64,000 bases of DNA from Massospora cicadina (GCA_022478985.1 JAKSZP010000001.1:930001-994000); one strand, 5' to 3'; positions 21,966-33,143 are shown, numbered from the stretch's first letter. The notes: generated by a model not told the origin, from the letters alone. A program made the numbers and translations.

Positions 21966-22039
21966 TTAAGAGTCTTAGGTTTTCCATTATGGCACTTCTG
22001 TTCCCAGAATTCACCTGGTCTGCTAATAACCACTATTAG

Positions 22040-22460
22040 ACTCTGGGTGACCTCAATAACTTTGTTTAATGGTAGTGTGATGGGTTAGTGTCTTATCAAA
22101 TCTGCTAAGGGACCTTCTAATCCTTGCCTGAAATAGAGCGCTCCCATTTCCTCATCTATATCTGCACTCTGAAAGTTCTCCAAGAACTTATGAGTATATT
22201 ACTCAAAGGTTTGACCTTCCTTTTGAAGGTTCATCAAGGCAACCTGTGCCTGTATTGTTGCCAGTGGAAGCCAGAGAAGCAAACAAATGAACTTTGAATG
22301 CTCCATCACACAAATTCTCATTTTCTTCTAGGGCTTTTATAAACCAACCCAGAACCTCACCAGTGAGGTGGGAGTCCACTGTCATAAGTTTTTGCGTGTC
22401 ATCTGAATAGGTATCAGGATAAGCTTTGAATTCGCCCCTAACAACATAAGAACTTCTTTT
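22040..22460 (-). pseudogene. Element F Gag fragment
   Basis: The frame at 22385-22203 reads TVDSHLTGEVLGWFIKALEE, and downstream sequence in a second frame reads ALYFRQGLEGPLADLI. Together they resemble the helical Gag core of chromoviruses. The order membrane segment, Gag, protease, RT on one strand supports a single element. Shifts near 22200 split it. Confidence 0.6.
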
Positions 22461-22505
22461 ACTTTAGCTAAATTTATTTCTTAGACAAGGAGACTTTAGG
22501 GTAAG

Positions 22506-23014
22506 TTATAGATGTATAGTTGCAACACACTCTGTTTGCATCTGACTGAATCCTACTGCTTCATTAAAGGTTATTTTATCTTGCTTTACTGGTGAAACCA
22601 TCGACACCAGTAATTGGTAACTTTCCATCAATAAAAAGAATATCAAAACTCCCAATAGTAAAAATATGGTGGGATTTTTACTATAAATTGTGGCGGTCAA
22701 ATTATAAGGGACTGGTGTAATACTGACCTGGTTGGGGTAGCTAATCATGAGCTAACATAACCAAGGGGTTTAACCCAGTATGACAAGGACATTAGAGGTA
22801 TCCAGGTATAGGAAATGATGGGTAAGCTGGTATGGGAGTTGCCTAAAGATATGGTTTTAAGAGGGGAAAGTTGGAAGAGAGTTTCTTTTAGGCTGGTGTG
22901 GTAGATCAGTATTGATAACGCTTTAGTGAATAGAACTATTAATGTTTGCATGATAAAGAATATTTTACTGACTACAAAGATTAACCAAATGAATGCATTG
23001 GTATTATATACCAT
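22506..23014 (-). pseudogene. Element F multi-pass membrane segment ahead of Gag
   Basis: Two adjacent open frames encode hydrophobic helices: AFIWLIFVVSKIFFIMQTLI, a stretch with YTWIPLMSLSYWVKPLGYV, and IFLLLGVLIFFLLMESYQLL. The second piece resembles TWILLPNSFVAYWKEPVRY of element B, and the third resembles LLMVIFSTAFLLHELYQVL of B. In B the LTR ends just after the second piece. In F a stop and a frameshift lie at the same point, near 22745. This supports a conserved module that spans an LTR/body junction. No function is known. Confidence 0.6.
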
Positions 23015-23399
23015 CCAACTTTCTGGACTTACTTAAGCTTAGTTGATTTTAAAAACAGTACACTATTCTTCTCTAGAGCTTATGGGATTTAAACTTGCAT
23101 ATGATTTTTAGAGGCAGTAAGAATCATCTCAGTCTCATTGTAAATTCATTTTGATGCAATTAATTGACTCTATAATATCACAATTGAAAAAATTATAAAA
23201 ATGACTAATCAAATATTTTCACTACAACTATTTATTTGATATTCAATTATTCAATATAACTTCACATATCCTCTTGATCTGATGGATGAATTTGTTATCT
23301 CAGGAATTCCACTAATGTCAGAATTTACCCTAACACTACTGCTCCAGTAGAGTCTGCATTCCCTGATACTTGAAAAGCTCTAAGAAAAGCCAAAGTACT
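23015..23399. other. A/T-rich gap, probably LTR sequence of F
   Basis: No gene is visible. Just upstream of the F membrane ORF, on the minus strand, lies GGTATATAATACC, a TATA-like sequence. The rest is low-complexity A/T-rich DNA. It is probably the outer LTR of F, but no second LTR copy exists to confirm it. Confidence 0.35.
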
Positions 23400-24430
23400 A
23401 GTCTCATGAAGCATTTTATAATAATAAATAATACTGGCCTAAAACTCCAAATGAACTAATACTCAGAATCCCAGCCAGAATATCAAAGGTACAGCCATCC
23501 ATATTGATTGATGAAAAATGAAAAAGGCAGCCATGAGGACTAACCAGGGGGATTTTATATATTGATACCCATTGCCATTAACTGTTCAATGAAACTCTAA
23601 ACCACAAAAAATAGATTTGGATTTATTTTATTTTTTTATAACAAAAGTGATGGGAAGGGATAAAAAAGGGAGTGGCAGCAGAATGCGGTGGGATTTTCTG
23701 CCTTATAAGCTCGCCAAACAAAAATGGGGACCAAGGCAATGACATTCACAGTGGGAGTAGTTTTGCATTTTTTAAAAATGTTGAATTGCCATTTAAAATT
23801 CAGACAACGGACAGATCCTGACCTGGTCGTCTGACTCATGCTCAAACTTTGCCACTAACTTTCCCCTTCCACTGCAATTTTTTTGGAAGATAGGTGTCAC
23901 TTCATTTGGTGAGTGACTGGGGCGTCCTAGCCAGGCCACAATAGGCTGGTCCCAATCAGTTAATAAATGTTTGGTGCACCCATACCTATCTGGGATGGGT
24001 TTACAACTACTGGTGATAAAAAGTCACAGCAGATGGAATTCCCACACCCAAAACCAGTTTCTTTATTTTCCTCTTGGTAGAACTCAATTCAACTGCTTCA
24101 GCAGAACTTGAAAGGCAAAAAACCTTTCAAGGGGAATAATTGCTGTCAACCCTCTGCTGGCAGAGAATAATGGCTGCTGCCACTTCTACATACATATCCA
24201 GTATCTGCCGTATCAATACATGGGTGGTTAGCATAGGGGAAAATAATTTTACCTCTAGGGATACAGTTTCACCAACCTCTCATCTACCATGTTGGTTAAA
24301 TCACCTAGGTGATGAGGGGACGGCCTCCAGCTTCTTCCCTTTCTTGGTTCAAAATGGGAATAGCTTTTGATTCAGTCGCAGGGGTTGCTCCCAAGACTTA
24401 TATTACCCTTCCATTGTTGGGATGGGGGCG
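23400..24430 (-). repeat. Element I 3' LTR (approximate edges)
   Basis: It shares long collinear similarity with 29440-30480, including GGTACAGCCATCCATATT, GATGACATTCACAGTGGGAG and CACGCTCAAACTTTGCCACC-like stretches. Similarity fades near CCAAGACTTATA at its right end. Divergence between the copies is high, so the insertion is old. Confidence 0.7.
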
Positions 24431-24499
24431 CCCACCAGGAACCTGAGCCAGCGCATAATTCTTGTGAACTTTTTGAAAGTTTGATTGCTAAAATAGAGG

Positions 24500-25086
24500 C
24501 AACCTTAAGGGGAGTATACAGAGCTTAAGGATGTGCTGCATGGAAGGCCTCCACTAACTTGTAGCAGTTTGCGTAGTACTATGCACTAACACAGCTATTT
24601 TTATATGTGAGGAAACCCTTCCACGCCAATAAGTACTGGACTGAGTGCTGTGAGCAACAAGATGACAAAATACTACCCACCTCTGTGTCTACTGAGTCAT
24701 CAATCATCACTGGTTCAGGATCCATAGGTGGCATATATCTAAATGGTGACAACTGGGAAGCGTTAGAGCCAAAGCTGCTTTAAATAAGTGGGCAGAGCTA
24801 ACTAGAAGGCCCTATTACCCAAATCTTTCTTGACTACACGAGGACCCAATTGCTTGCTTGCAAACTTCTTCATGGGCACCTTCATATGCAGGTAGCATAT
24901 ATTGAGCATGACTGTGGAACCTACTGTAAATTCATGGATAGGGAGACATTTCCAATCTGTGAACTGCTTGTAATCGCTGATGGTTTTGATCAGATGCTCC
25001 AAGGCCAGGACAACATCTCGCAGATTTATCAAGTGTGTTCTGCCAAAGAAGGACCTCTGGGCAAAGGCATAAACCTGGAGAAACAA
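24500..25086 (-). pseudogene. Element I integrase C-terminus and chromodomain
   Basis: The frame at 25086-24802 reads CLPIHEFTVGSTVMLN and KKFASKQLGPRVVKK, the basic GPY/F-type end of chromovirus integrases. Further on, at about 24690-24530 in another phase, the translation gives EVGSILSSCCSQHSVQYLLA then WKGF, and later KLVEAFHAAHP. This follows the chromodomain pattern (E-V-E-x-I-L-D...Y-L-V-x-W-K-G-Y...L-I-x-E-F-H-x-x-x-P). Chromodomains guide integration to marked chromatin. Stops lie inside it. Confidence 0.7.
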
Positions 25087-25645
25087 AGAGTCATATTCTG
25101 ATTTGGCTTCTTATTACAAAAAACCCGGAAAATGTTCAGGAGGCATTGTTGTATGCAAATTGTGCCAATGGGAGGTCATCCGCTTAGGTATCCTTCATGG
25201 TGGTGGCATAACACCAGAGATACTACTCCAGAATCTGATTGACCTATTTAATTTGCCCATCTGATAAGGGATAATATGCAGTGGAATGGCATGGCCAATC
25301 TTCGGGATAGCCAGGAGGGCTGTTTAAAAGCGCTCTGTGAAATGCAGTCCCCAATTACTTTATAATTTCCTGCAGCAACCCAATTTTAAAAACCATACTG
25401 CTTGAAGAGATGAGCAGTTTCCTCAAAAGTAATAGCTGGTGAACTGGGGATATACAAGGCACACTTGGTGAAACAATCTACCACCACCAAGATCACATTA
25501 AACTCATTGTAGCAGGGAAGCTTAACAATGAAATCAACTGACAATGATGTCCACGGACCTTCCATCTGATGCAGGGTATGGAAAATGCCATTCTGACTAT
25601 ATGTTGGGATTTTCCCCACATCACCCAGTTTCATCAGTTATGATT
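25087..25645 (-). pseudogene. Element I integrase core
   Basis: The frame at 25634-25386 shows SLSVDFIVKLP (first catalytic Asp) and VILVVVDCFTKCALYIP, typical of chromovirus integrases (S-x-D-F-I-x-x-L-P, V-V-V-D-R-x-T-K). The second Asp and the Glu regions to the left are shifted and not clearly readable. The upstream zinc-binding domain lies at about 26735-26860, on the far side of the insertion. Confidence 0.75.
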
Positions 25646-26735
25646 AATCTGCTGGTCAACTAGGGGACTCATCCCGCTAGTGGATGTTGTAGTCATCAAT
25701 TTTATATGATAACTATTGTTCAGAGATATATTCTCAATGAATACTTATTGATATACTAAATTAAGATCCACCATATTGATAAGCGCTTTGTTGGGTATGA
25801 TACCCCAACAATAAACAAGCAATTAGGGCGACAATTTCATTATTAATACCAAATGGCTTTTTTGAATCAAATGATTTTAGTTCTGATTGACTAGGTGTCT
25901 TATGAGTTGCTAGCAAGTAATGCCACCTTTGATAGAGCAATCTTTGAATTAACTTTTCTGGGTAGCATTTATATTGTTTTTGGGTAAGAGTCCATTAACT
26001 AAACAGGTTATTACCAAATAAGGGTAATTTGATAAGAAATTAAGCAAAGACATTAGGACACATTCTTTGTTTCACTCAGAAAAGGTCCCAGTTAAATGGG
26101 GAGAGAACCTATTATTAAATGAAGAAAATCATTATTTGCTGACCCTGGAGGGTTAACTCATTGGTGACAGCAACTGTTCCCAATTGGGTCGCACCAAAGA
26201 GTTGCAACTTTTTTCTATAAATTCCTTTTAGTTTTTTATAATAAAGCATATCAGATCAGTTTCAGATAAAAGAATTATCAATAAAGTTTTATAATTTAGA
26301 TTGTTTGATCTTGTGATTAGAGTTGGAAGGAAAAGAAGATCTTTTATCTATATCTTGTTGATCTCTGCGGACTCTGAGTGATGAGAAAAAAAGAACCTCT
26401 GAACCTTATCCCATGTTAAGTTTTACCTGAAAAAATAGGGAAGTCCCTACAATTCCCAAAGAATTCAATATTAGCACAAGCACCAGGTTGGCGCTGTACA
26501 TCATTAATATCTTGACTGAATTAAGCTCAACTAGAGTTGTAGTCTTTATACTACTGCCCATATTAATTATTATCAACAAGTTGAACAATGCACATACAAG
26601 GAACCTGTGGAGTTAACAAAAGGATGCAAAGCAATCATTATTCAGAAATAGAAAACAATTCTGAACTTTATCAGTGATGAATAATTGAACCACAAGCTTT
26701 CTAACGTGTTACCACTTGATCAACCAGACTTTTCC
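25646..26735. mobile_element. Insertion of unknown type in the integrase of I
   Basis: Between the integrase zinc finger (ending CITCVQEKSG) and the core (starting KLGDVGKIP) lie about 1.1 kb of A/T-rich, non-coding DNA. At its right end the minus strand has TGATCAAGTGGT, an A-box-like sequence, and GGTTCAATTATTC, a B-box-like sequence, suggesting a SINE head. A TGTTGGG/CCCAACA inverted pair lies at 25789-25810. I could not identify a target duplication. It may be a SINE plus a solo LTR. Confidence 0.45.
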
Positions 26736-28310
26736 TGCACACACGTGATGCAACTATAAATCCACAATGGGATATCCTTGAATATTCATGGCCATTTATA
26801 TGTACACTTCATCAAGTTGAGGCACTTTTTATTGCCAAGTGACCCACTGAAGGAGGGTCATGATGAGACCATATCACCTTGTCACAAATTTGGGGTGGAA
26901 AGTAAACTCAAAACCTAAACTAAAACAGTGCCATCAGCCAATGTATAGTTAGTGCGCTGATGTGCCAGGAGCCCCAGATAGTAAATTAGCTCCAATCCCT
27001 CCATGCAGGCTCTCTGACCTGCTAATATCTGCGTGACTAATAAGGCTTTCAGACCCAATCCACTACCAAAATTATAGGAGGAGAAATGGTAAAAACCTGG
27101 ACTGGCAGAATCACTGTGATGAGCTCCTGTCCATCCTCCTCCATCAGACTCAATGATGGGTTCTAGATCAACAAGTCAGGAAGAATATTAGGGGAAGAAT
27201 TGACAATCTCATATTTGAGTATTAAAGTTGCAAAGGTTGTGATACATCTAAAACTGGTGATGTGCCAGCTTCTACAGTTTCTGGAAGTACATGAGGTCCA
27301 GATGTTCCTCTCACACAGTCACTTCATGGCATGCACCCTGAAAGCGTTACTGCCAATGCATAAGTGACCATTCCATAACGGCCAACTCCTTGTAATAATT
27401 GGCCCAGGATTGTTAGACGCCACAAACTTACATAAGAGATAAGTAACTGGATGTTCCAACCTCCTTCCTCTTGAAGCAACACTGCCCCAAGGCGGTTAGT
27501 GATGCATCACATGCAACAATTAAAGGCTTTTCGGAGTCAGCATGCTTGAAAATGGGCAGTGCCAAGAACACCTCCTTGATGGCATCAAATTCTTGGTGGC
27601 ATTCTGCCATACATCAAAACAGAACATTTTCCAAATAAAGGGATGCTGCAGTGCAACCAACTGCAAAAGGGTAGGCAAAAATTTCCAAAAATATGCTGGC
27701 ACTTAGAAAGATCTGCAATTGTTTCTGGGTTGTGGGGGTGGGCCATTATAAAATGGCCTTTAGATTGCTTGGAGAAAATTGCGTGCCCATCCTTCAAGAC
27801 CAGGTTATTTAAGAAGGTAACCTCATCCTTGAAAGACTTGCACATGGAAGGTTTCACATAAAGGTCAGCCCTGTGCAATGCAGCCGACACCACCTCCAGA
27901 TCCTTCTTGTGCTACTTGGGAGTGGGGGAGTGCACGGGGATGTCATTGATATATGACACTGCACAGGTAAACCGAAGGTCACCAAACACATCATCAATCA
28001 TCTGCTGGAATGTCACCAAGGAATTTTATAGCCAAAAGGCATCATGTGGAACTGTAAAATTCCTCTATGAATGTGTACCGCTGTAAGCCACTCTTGACCT
28101 TCTGCCATAGAAATCTGCTTGAATGTATTCAATTTTGAGCTTTGAAAACGACTGGTATTTTGCAATTTCCTGATTAATCTTCTTCTTAAGGGGACGAGGG
28201 TAGGAGTTGTGAATGCTATTGTCCTTAAGTGTTTGTAGTAATTCAGAGCTGAAACGTACCATTAATTTTCTGAGAAAAACTAGAAGCATTGTGATAGGAG
28301 ACATCTTCAT
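26736..28310 (-). pseudogene. Element I reverse transcriptase, RNase H and integrase zinc finger
   Basis: From right to left: the RT has HRGILQFHMMPFGYKI (normally Y-E-F/Y-x-V-M-P-F-G-L-x-N-A), then a thumb with EVTFLNNLVLKDG. RNase H has EKPLIVACDASLTALGQCCF in the frame at 27610-27428. The zinc-binding part of integrase reads HHDPPSVGHLAIK and IYSCITC at about 26860-26735. Stops and shifts are frequent. The Y-x-D-D box is not readable in one frame; the sequence near 27950 reads Y-I-N-D. Confidence 0.75.
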
Positions 28311-28824
28311 GACTCTCTACCTTTTCAAGCATGTAGTACAACCATACCACCATAGCCTTATCCTCCTACTTGGTATATGGATACAAGAGGCAGTTGATGT
28401 TCAATGCACCTACCACTAAACGGAAGACCAAGTCATATTCAGAGCTGGTATGATGGCGATTAGCCTTTTCCATATCAAAAATAGCCAGGAACCAAGCCAA
28501 GATTGCAGGAATATGAGCTGGCAACTCTATGGGGAAGGTACTGAAAAAAACAACCCACTGCGCTAGCAGAAAAACACAAATTGGGAACCTTACCATGCAT
28601 ATACAGATTTGCATGACATGTTGGTTTTCAGATCAATACTCACTTGTTGCCACCGCCACCACCCAACAACCAGGATAACAGGAAATAACAAGTCCAGCAC
28701 CATAGTGAACTGATTACAAAACTTATACCCATGCACCAAGAATGATATGGGCCACTGCACTGTATAACACGTTACCAAAGCTGATGATGCACTTATTTCA
28801 TAAACCTGACGTCAAGATCCAGAT
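28311..28824 (-). pseudogene. Element I region between protease and RT
   Basis: Two short open frames here, at 28778-28590 and 28614-28366, are hydrophobic by chance of frame or decay. One contains RFPICVFLLAQWVVFFSTFP. Their position between the protease remnant and the RT is where the connector and RT fingers belong in a chromovirus. I see no reliable motif in them and would not call them separate genes. Confidence 0.3.
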
Positions 28825-29166
28825 CTAAGTCATGGGAGATTGCAGACACATGAAGTTCTCAGCAGCCCCATGTCCAGGAGAGCCTCCAAAGATACCGCAT
28901 GAGAGCCCAACCAGATCTGCACTAGTAACAGAAAATATGCCTGATATTTGCTCTTCATCACCTGGTGAGACATATATGGGGAAAAAAGTGGTATCCACAT
29001 GACTGTCTCTGAAGCACTCACAGGAAGGAAAACCGTGGCGCCAGCCACATGAGCCACCTCCACCTCTGGCAGCTTCCCATCTGGCAACAAAGGCACCAAA
29101 AGGTTTATGTACATTGGTTTCCCCAGAGTATCTGACTTTGCTACACTGGTACTCATTCATGAACAA
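28825..29166 (-). pseudogene. Element I protease-like remnant
   Basis: Two overlapping frames share this segment. One reads MYINLLVPLLPDGKLPEVEV and later SHAVSLEALLDMGLLRTS; the other ends PGHGAAENFMCLQS. Combined, they resemble a chromovirus protease active-site region (A-L-x-D-S-G-A-x-x-N-F-I/M), with D-M-G in place of D-S/T-G and a frameshift just after it. The upstream Gag is not recognisable in 29200-29440. Confidence 0.5.
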
Positions 29167-29439
29167 AGAACATCAGATTGAGGAGGCAGGGAAACGGCTG
29201 CAGAAACAAACAACGCTCCCATTCCTGTGAGCCAATTTAAGATGGCCCGCCTTTAATAAAAAAGGTCTTAACTGTTCCACACATGGGTTAGAAAGAGCAT
29301 GGCATCACCATTGGGGAGATGAGACAGTTGCAAACCAAGGTGGAAACCTTTTGAGCTGATGAAGGGATCATCCGCTGATGACATAAAACCACTGCAGCAC
29401 CCGTCTCACCAAGGATGGTGGAAATGGATCAAAATAGAG

Positions 29440-30480
29440 GTCGCTCCATTTTTTCATAAGCGTGCTGATAATAAATAAGACTGGCCTGAAAATCCTGATG
29501 AATGAACATCAAGAACCTCATCCAGAATATATGAGGTACAGCCATCCATATTTACAGATGAGAAATGAAAAAAAACAGTTGTATGGACTAATCAAGGTTC
29601 CATAATTGGAAATAACTGTCATTAACTGTTCAGAGGAACTCTTAATTTAAAATTTTTTAGGATTTGTTTTAAAATTTTTTATTAGACAAAAATGATGAGA
29701 AGGGATAAAATGGGAGTGACAGCAGAATGCTTTGTGATCTGCCGCCTCCTAAGTTCAGCAACCAAAAATGGGAACCCAGGTGATGACATTCACAGTGGGA
29801 GTAACTTTTTAATTTTATTTACGCTGAATTGCCATCAAAATTCAAGCACCTAAAAGATCCTGACCTGTCCGGCTGACTCACGCTCAAACTTTGCCACCAA
29901 CTCTCCCCTTCACCTAAAATTTTGTTTGAAAGATTTCAGTTAGTTCATTTGTGGGTGACTGAGGGCGCCCACAGCCAGGCCACATAAGGCCGGTCCCACT
30001 GAGTTGAGAAAAGGTTTGATGCACCCATAACTATCAAAGATGGGCTCACAACTACTGGTGATGAAGAGTCAGTGGATAGGAACTCCCTCGCCTGATTAAA
30101 ATAATTTGATTTCCTCTAAAAGAAATCCAAATTAACTGCCTCAGTAGAACTCAAACTGCCCAAAACCTTTAGAGGGGGAGAGTCACTTTTAACATTCTGT
30201 TGATGGAGAACCCTGGCTGCTGCCACTTCCACAAACACCCTGTATCCGCTGTACCAAATCATGGATGGTTAACATAGGGAAGATGATGAAACCTTCAAGG
30301 GATATACCACCACCCTACTGCCACCCACCTCTCATCTATTACATGGGCTAAATCTCCCTGGGTGATGAGGAGGATAGCCCCTAGCTTCTTCCTTCTCTTA
30401 ATTAGAAAGGTGAATACCTCCTTAATTAGCCTCAGAGGTTGCTCTCCAAGACTTATACCAGTGGGTGATGCCCCCCAAAA
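29440..30480 (-). repeat. Element I 5' LTR (approximate edges)
   Basis: This is the direct copy of 23400-24430. Its right end is uncertain: similarity stops near CCAAGACTTATACC, while a minus-strand polypurine-like TTTTGGGGGGCA lies at about 30470-30481. That tract would be expected beside a 3' LTR rather than a 5' one, so a tandem or composite structure is possible. Confidence 0.6.
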
Positions 30481-30638
30481 CTCTTTTTTTTGGTCTAGTG
30501 ACTCCATTACTGGGCATCCACACCCCTTAGGTATGGCAGTAGTCCATCTACTGTGGGGATGACACTCATTAATTCTCTCCCCAATCAGCAGATTGATTAG
30601 CTCAAGCTTATCAAAGATAGTCAGTTATATTAAATATT

Positions 30639-30940
30639 TTATTTTATTTTATTTATTTGAGGTAAGCTGACTGGGGGATGGACATTACTAAAATAGAGAA
30701 AGAAAGTATTGACATGAAACCTGAGCAGGGTCAACTCTGTCATAGAAAGTTTTTTCACCTCCAGATTGGGACTCGTACTTTTCTGGTTACATCATGGGTA
30801 AGGTTTTCGTGTTATTATACCTACTAACCGCCAATAGTTTCCTTCAGCTGGCACCCCAATTGATGTGCGAAGGGCAGGAATCAAACCTGCAACCTTCAGG
30901 TTGGTAGCCGTACGCCCTACTGACTCGCCTTCAACCCCCT
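30639..30940 (-). mobile_element. tRNA-derived SINE with target duplication
   Basis: On the minus strand the 302-bp element opens AGGGGGTTGAAGGCGAGTC. It has a tRNA-like head: an A box around GTCAGTAGGGCG, an anticodon-loop-like CTACCAA, and a B box in GCAGGTTTGATTCCTGC that forms the T arm. The acceptor stem pairs only partly, so it is not a tRNA gene. The 3' tail is an (AAATA)n-type repeat. The 15-bp sequence GTTATATTAAATATT flanks it at 30624-30638 and 30941-30955. It needs LINE enzymes to move. Its tail does not match LINE-1 or LINE-2, so the partner is unknown. Confidence 0.85.
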
Positions 30941-30962
30941 GTTATATTAAATATTAATAAAT

Positions 30963-31175
30963 CTAATGTAAATTATTTTGGTTAGTATCCCCAACTTGGT
31001 TAATACCCTGATTAAAATAATCACTTATTAGACATAACCCCAATAAGGGGACAGTTGTGTCAAGATCTAGATTAATTTCATCAGAACCCCAAAATAAATT
31101 CAAAAGAAAATTTATGCAAATGACCATGATTTTGCCAAAAATAACCCAAATGCCAAGTGCTGTACCACATACCAC
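30963..31175 (-). pseudogene. F-like membrane-segment remnant beside the SINE
   Basis: The 70-codon frame starts MVCGTALGIWVIFGKIMVIC. It resembles the start of the F membrane ORF (MVYNTNAFIWLIFVVSKIFF) in spacing and hydrophobic pattern. The DNA just upstream is also similar, with GGTATGTGGTAC against GGTATATAATAC. It is probably a leader remnant of another F-type element, cut by the SINE. Nothing coding follows it convincingly on the left. Confidence 0.5.
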
Positions 31176-31590
31176 CCCTGTAAGATTACATCAGTGAAGA
31201 AAGAAATGATTACTTATAGAGGATTCTTAACCTTGGATGTGAAACAGTAGGAAACTATGTATATCACTTGGGTGACGGTGATTCAATGGATTTTGGAGCT
31301 ATAACCCTGACATAGCAGCCATTTAGTACACTATCAAGTTCTCCGCTGGTGCAGCAAAATGGTGGATTGACACAGAAATTTCAATCAAGTTGAAAATAAT
31401 TTTTAACCTATTGTGCATCTGCAATGAGCAATCCCACGAGTGGATAAAGCTGCCATAAGACTACCAAGCAGTGGAGACAGTCATCCACGAGGACAAAATC
31501 CTGATAATGCAAAAACATAGCTGGTTGAAAGAATATAATCTATGATACAATAGAGTTTACTCAGGTGGCTATACCCAAAAATATGTTGTC
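31176..31590. other. Gap before J/K, possible Gag trace
   Basis: There is no clear gene. A plus-strand reading at about 31330-31400 gives IKFSAGAAKWWIDTEISIKL, which recalls the A-x-x-W-W segment of some Ty3 Gags, but stops surround it. The sequence next to the J/K LTR (TTGTC) does not match the far flank at 60906. Confidence 0.35.
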
Positions 31591-32139
31591 TGTTGAGATT
31601 CTGATATGTTTTGATGATAAGCCCTGAAGAGCTTAAGTGGATTGGAGAGAATCTTCCAACTAGGATTATTTATTTATGATTATTTGAGCACCTTGAGATG
31701 AGGTAATATTGGAATATAACATATTACTATTGGATCGCCTACAAATAAGGCAAAAGCCAATGTCAACATTTAATGAATATTAATTAGATACCTTCAAACT
31801 AAGGCAATAGAGATATAAGAATACCATCCTGAAACCAATGAGAATATGGCGGATTAGAATAGTCTAAGCCAAGGGAAAAGCATCATCCAAATTCACTGAT
31901 ATAAAATTGAGATGGGGCAATTGAAAGAGGAAGTTGTTAGTAGTTCAAGAGATTAGAAGAGAGAAGAATCACTGTTTTTATTAAATAAATAAAAGTGTCA
32001 TTGGGGCAATTGCTCCATTTTACCATACTTTCAAGTGTTTGGAGGACCAATAATCCTCACATCAACTATCCGTTGTTTGTTGGGTTTGACATGTGCACCC
32101 CTTATGGCATATCCTTTTGGTATTGCCAATAATATAACA
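31591..32139 (+). repeat. J/K 5' LTR
   Basis: It begins TGTTGAGATTCTGATATG, against TGTCACGATTCCAATATG at 60441. Shared blocks include ATAAGCCCT/ATAAGCTCT, TTGAGATGAGG/TTGAAATGAGG and AATCCTCACATCAACT/GATCCTCATATCATCT. It ends ATATAACA one base before the primer site. It is about 549 bp, against about 465 bp for the other copy. Confidence 0.65.
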
Positions 32140-32140
32140 G

Positions 32141-32150
32141 TGGTGCTCAA
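32141..32150 (+). promoter_or_regulatory. J/K primer-binding site
   Basis: TGGTGCTCAA follows the LTR end by one base. It matches the TGGTGCTCA core shared with D, E and G. Reading through it gives V-L-K-T-K-D-E-L-L, a Gag-like start matching M-V-L-T in D, though the initiator is lost. Confidence 0.65.
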
Positions 32151-33143
32151 AACTAAGGATGAGCTTCTTCAGGAGTGGAATGACGTTATGCACCGCCATA
32201 CAGTACATTTAGTCAAATGCAAATTATTGGACAACAAAACAAGCAACTTGCTAGTTGCTTGTTTGACACTACCAAATAACTGCATTAATCAAAGAGGAAG
32301 CTGAATAATACCTCCCAGTCCCCTCATTGGTAAGGGAATGAGTGACAAAGAGCTGCGCGGGGAATTTGTATGAGAAAAAGTATAATACTGGCATGAGCTA
32401 CTACCCCCAGGAGGGAAGCTTTACATATTTTTATGAATTGGAGAGCCAATTCTCTCAAGTGATGGCAGTGTTGCCCACCGCAAAGGCCCATGCTACCTCC
32501 AAAGCAGTGGACATTCCAACCTCCACTGGACCAGCTCCTCATTGAGAGACCGCTTATGGATCTTGACCCATTCCTCAGCACTCCCTAAAAGGTCATGATT
32601 ATAAGTAGGATGAAGACTATATTGAGAAGCTGCCTTCATTCAATCACAATAGGTATTATCATGGCTTCTTTAAACGTTTTGAGTTTGCAGTGGAAGGCAG
32701 CTCAGAACAGAATAAAGCTAAACAGATGATATCTGCCTTAGATATCTGGAGTGCCAACCAAGTCACCTGCTACCTTTCAAGCAGCTCTGTTACCTACCAA
32801 GAAGTAAAGGATACTGTGCAGTGGCTGTTTGAGGTAACTCAAAAATGTTGCATCACAAAAGCTGAATTCTTGACTATCAGTTTACAATGTAATGAGACTC
32901 TCCCTGCATTTGCTTAACATTTTATGGCGGAAGCCTATGTGCTAATTAGGGCAGGCTTTCTAGATGAAGCTTATATGTGCATCACAATGACCTCCACAGT
33001 GAAGCCATACCGTGAGCTTTTTAAAATGTTATGTTCCCAATTTTGGATGACAACATCTCCCTGCTTAAAATTGTTCAGTTCCTGCACCACCTGTCTGCTA
33101 CCTTTCCTCCACCCAATACAGAGTGGGAACATATCGCTACCAT
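32141..33143 (+). pseudogene. J/K Gag, N-terminal part
   Basis: The leader VLKTKDELLQEWNDVMHRHT is followed by a broken stretch. The helical core then reads SSEQNKAKQMISALDIWSAN, VTYQEVKDTVQWLFEVTQKC and HFMAEAYVLIRAGFLDEAYM at 32690-33000. One stop (TAA at about 32917) and a shift near 33020 interrupt it. The last codons before 33143 (EWEHIATI, in a shifted frame) run into the LTR of G. The Gag tail and zinc knuckle resume at 44872. Confidence 0.75.

Larger units (their letters stand above)
23400..30480 (-). mobile_element. Element I: decayed chromovirus with degenerate LTRs
   Basis: Two direct repeats at about 23400-24430 and 29440-30480 act as LTRs. Between them lie, on the minus strand, a protease-like remnant, RT, RNase H, integrase and a chromodomain. 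Gag is missing or unrecognisable. The integrase contains an insertion of about 1.1 kb. LTR edges are approximate. Both repeats share AATAATACTGGCC-type starts and a CAGAATGC...GATGACATTCACAGTGGGAG core. Confidence 0.75.

Noticed and set aside
28366..28778. Membrane module in element I
   Set aside because: The two hydrophobic frames lie between protease and RT, not ahead of Gag, and show no specific match to the modules of B, F or L.
30838..30930. Functional tRNA gene on the minus strand
   Set aside because: The acceptor and anticodon stems pair poorly, and the segment is the head of a SINE with a tail and a target duplication.
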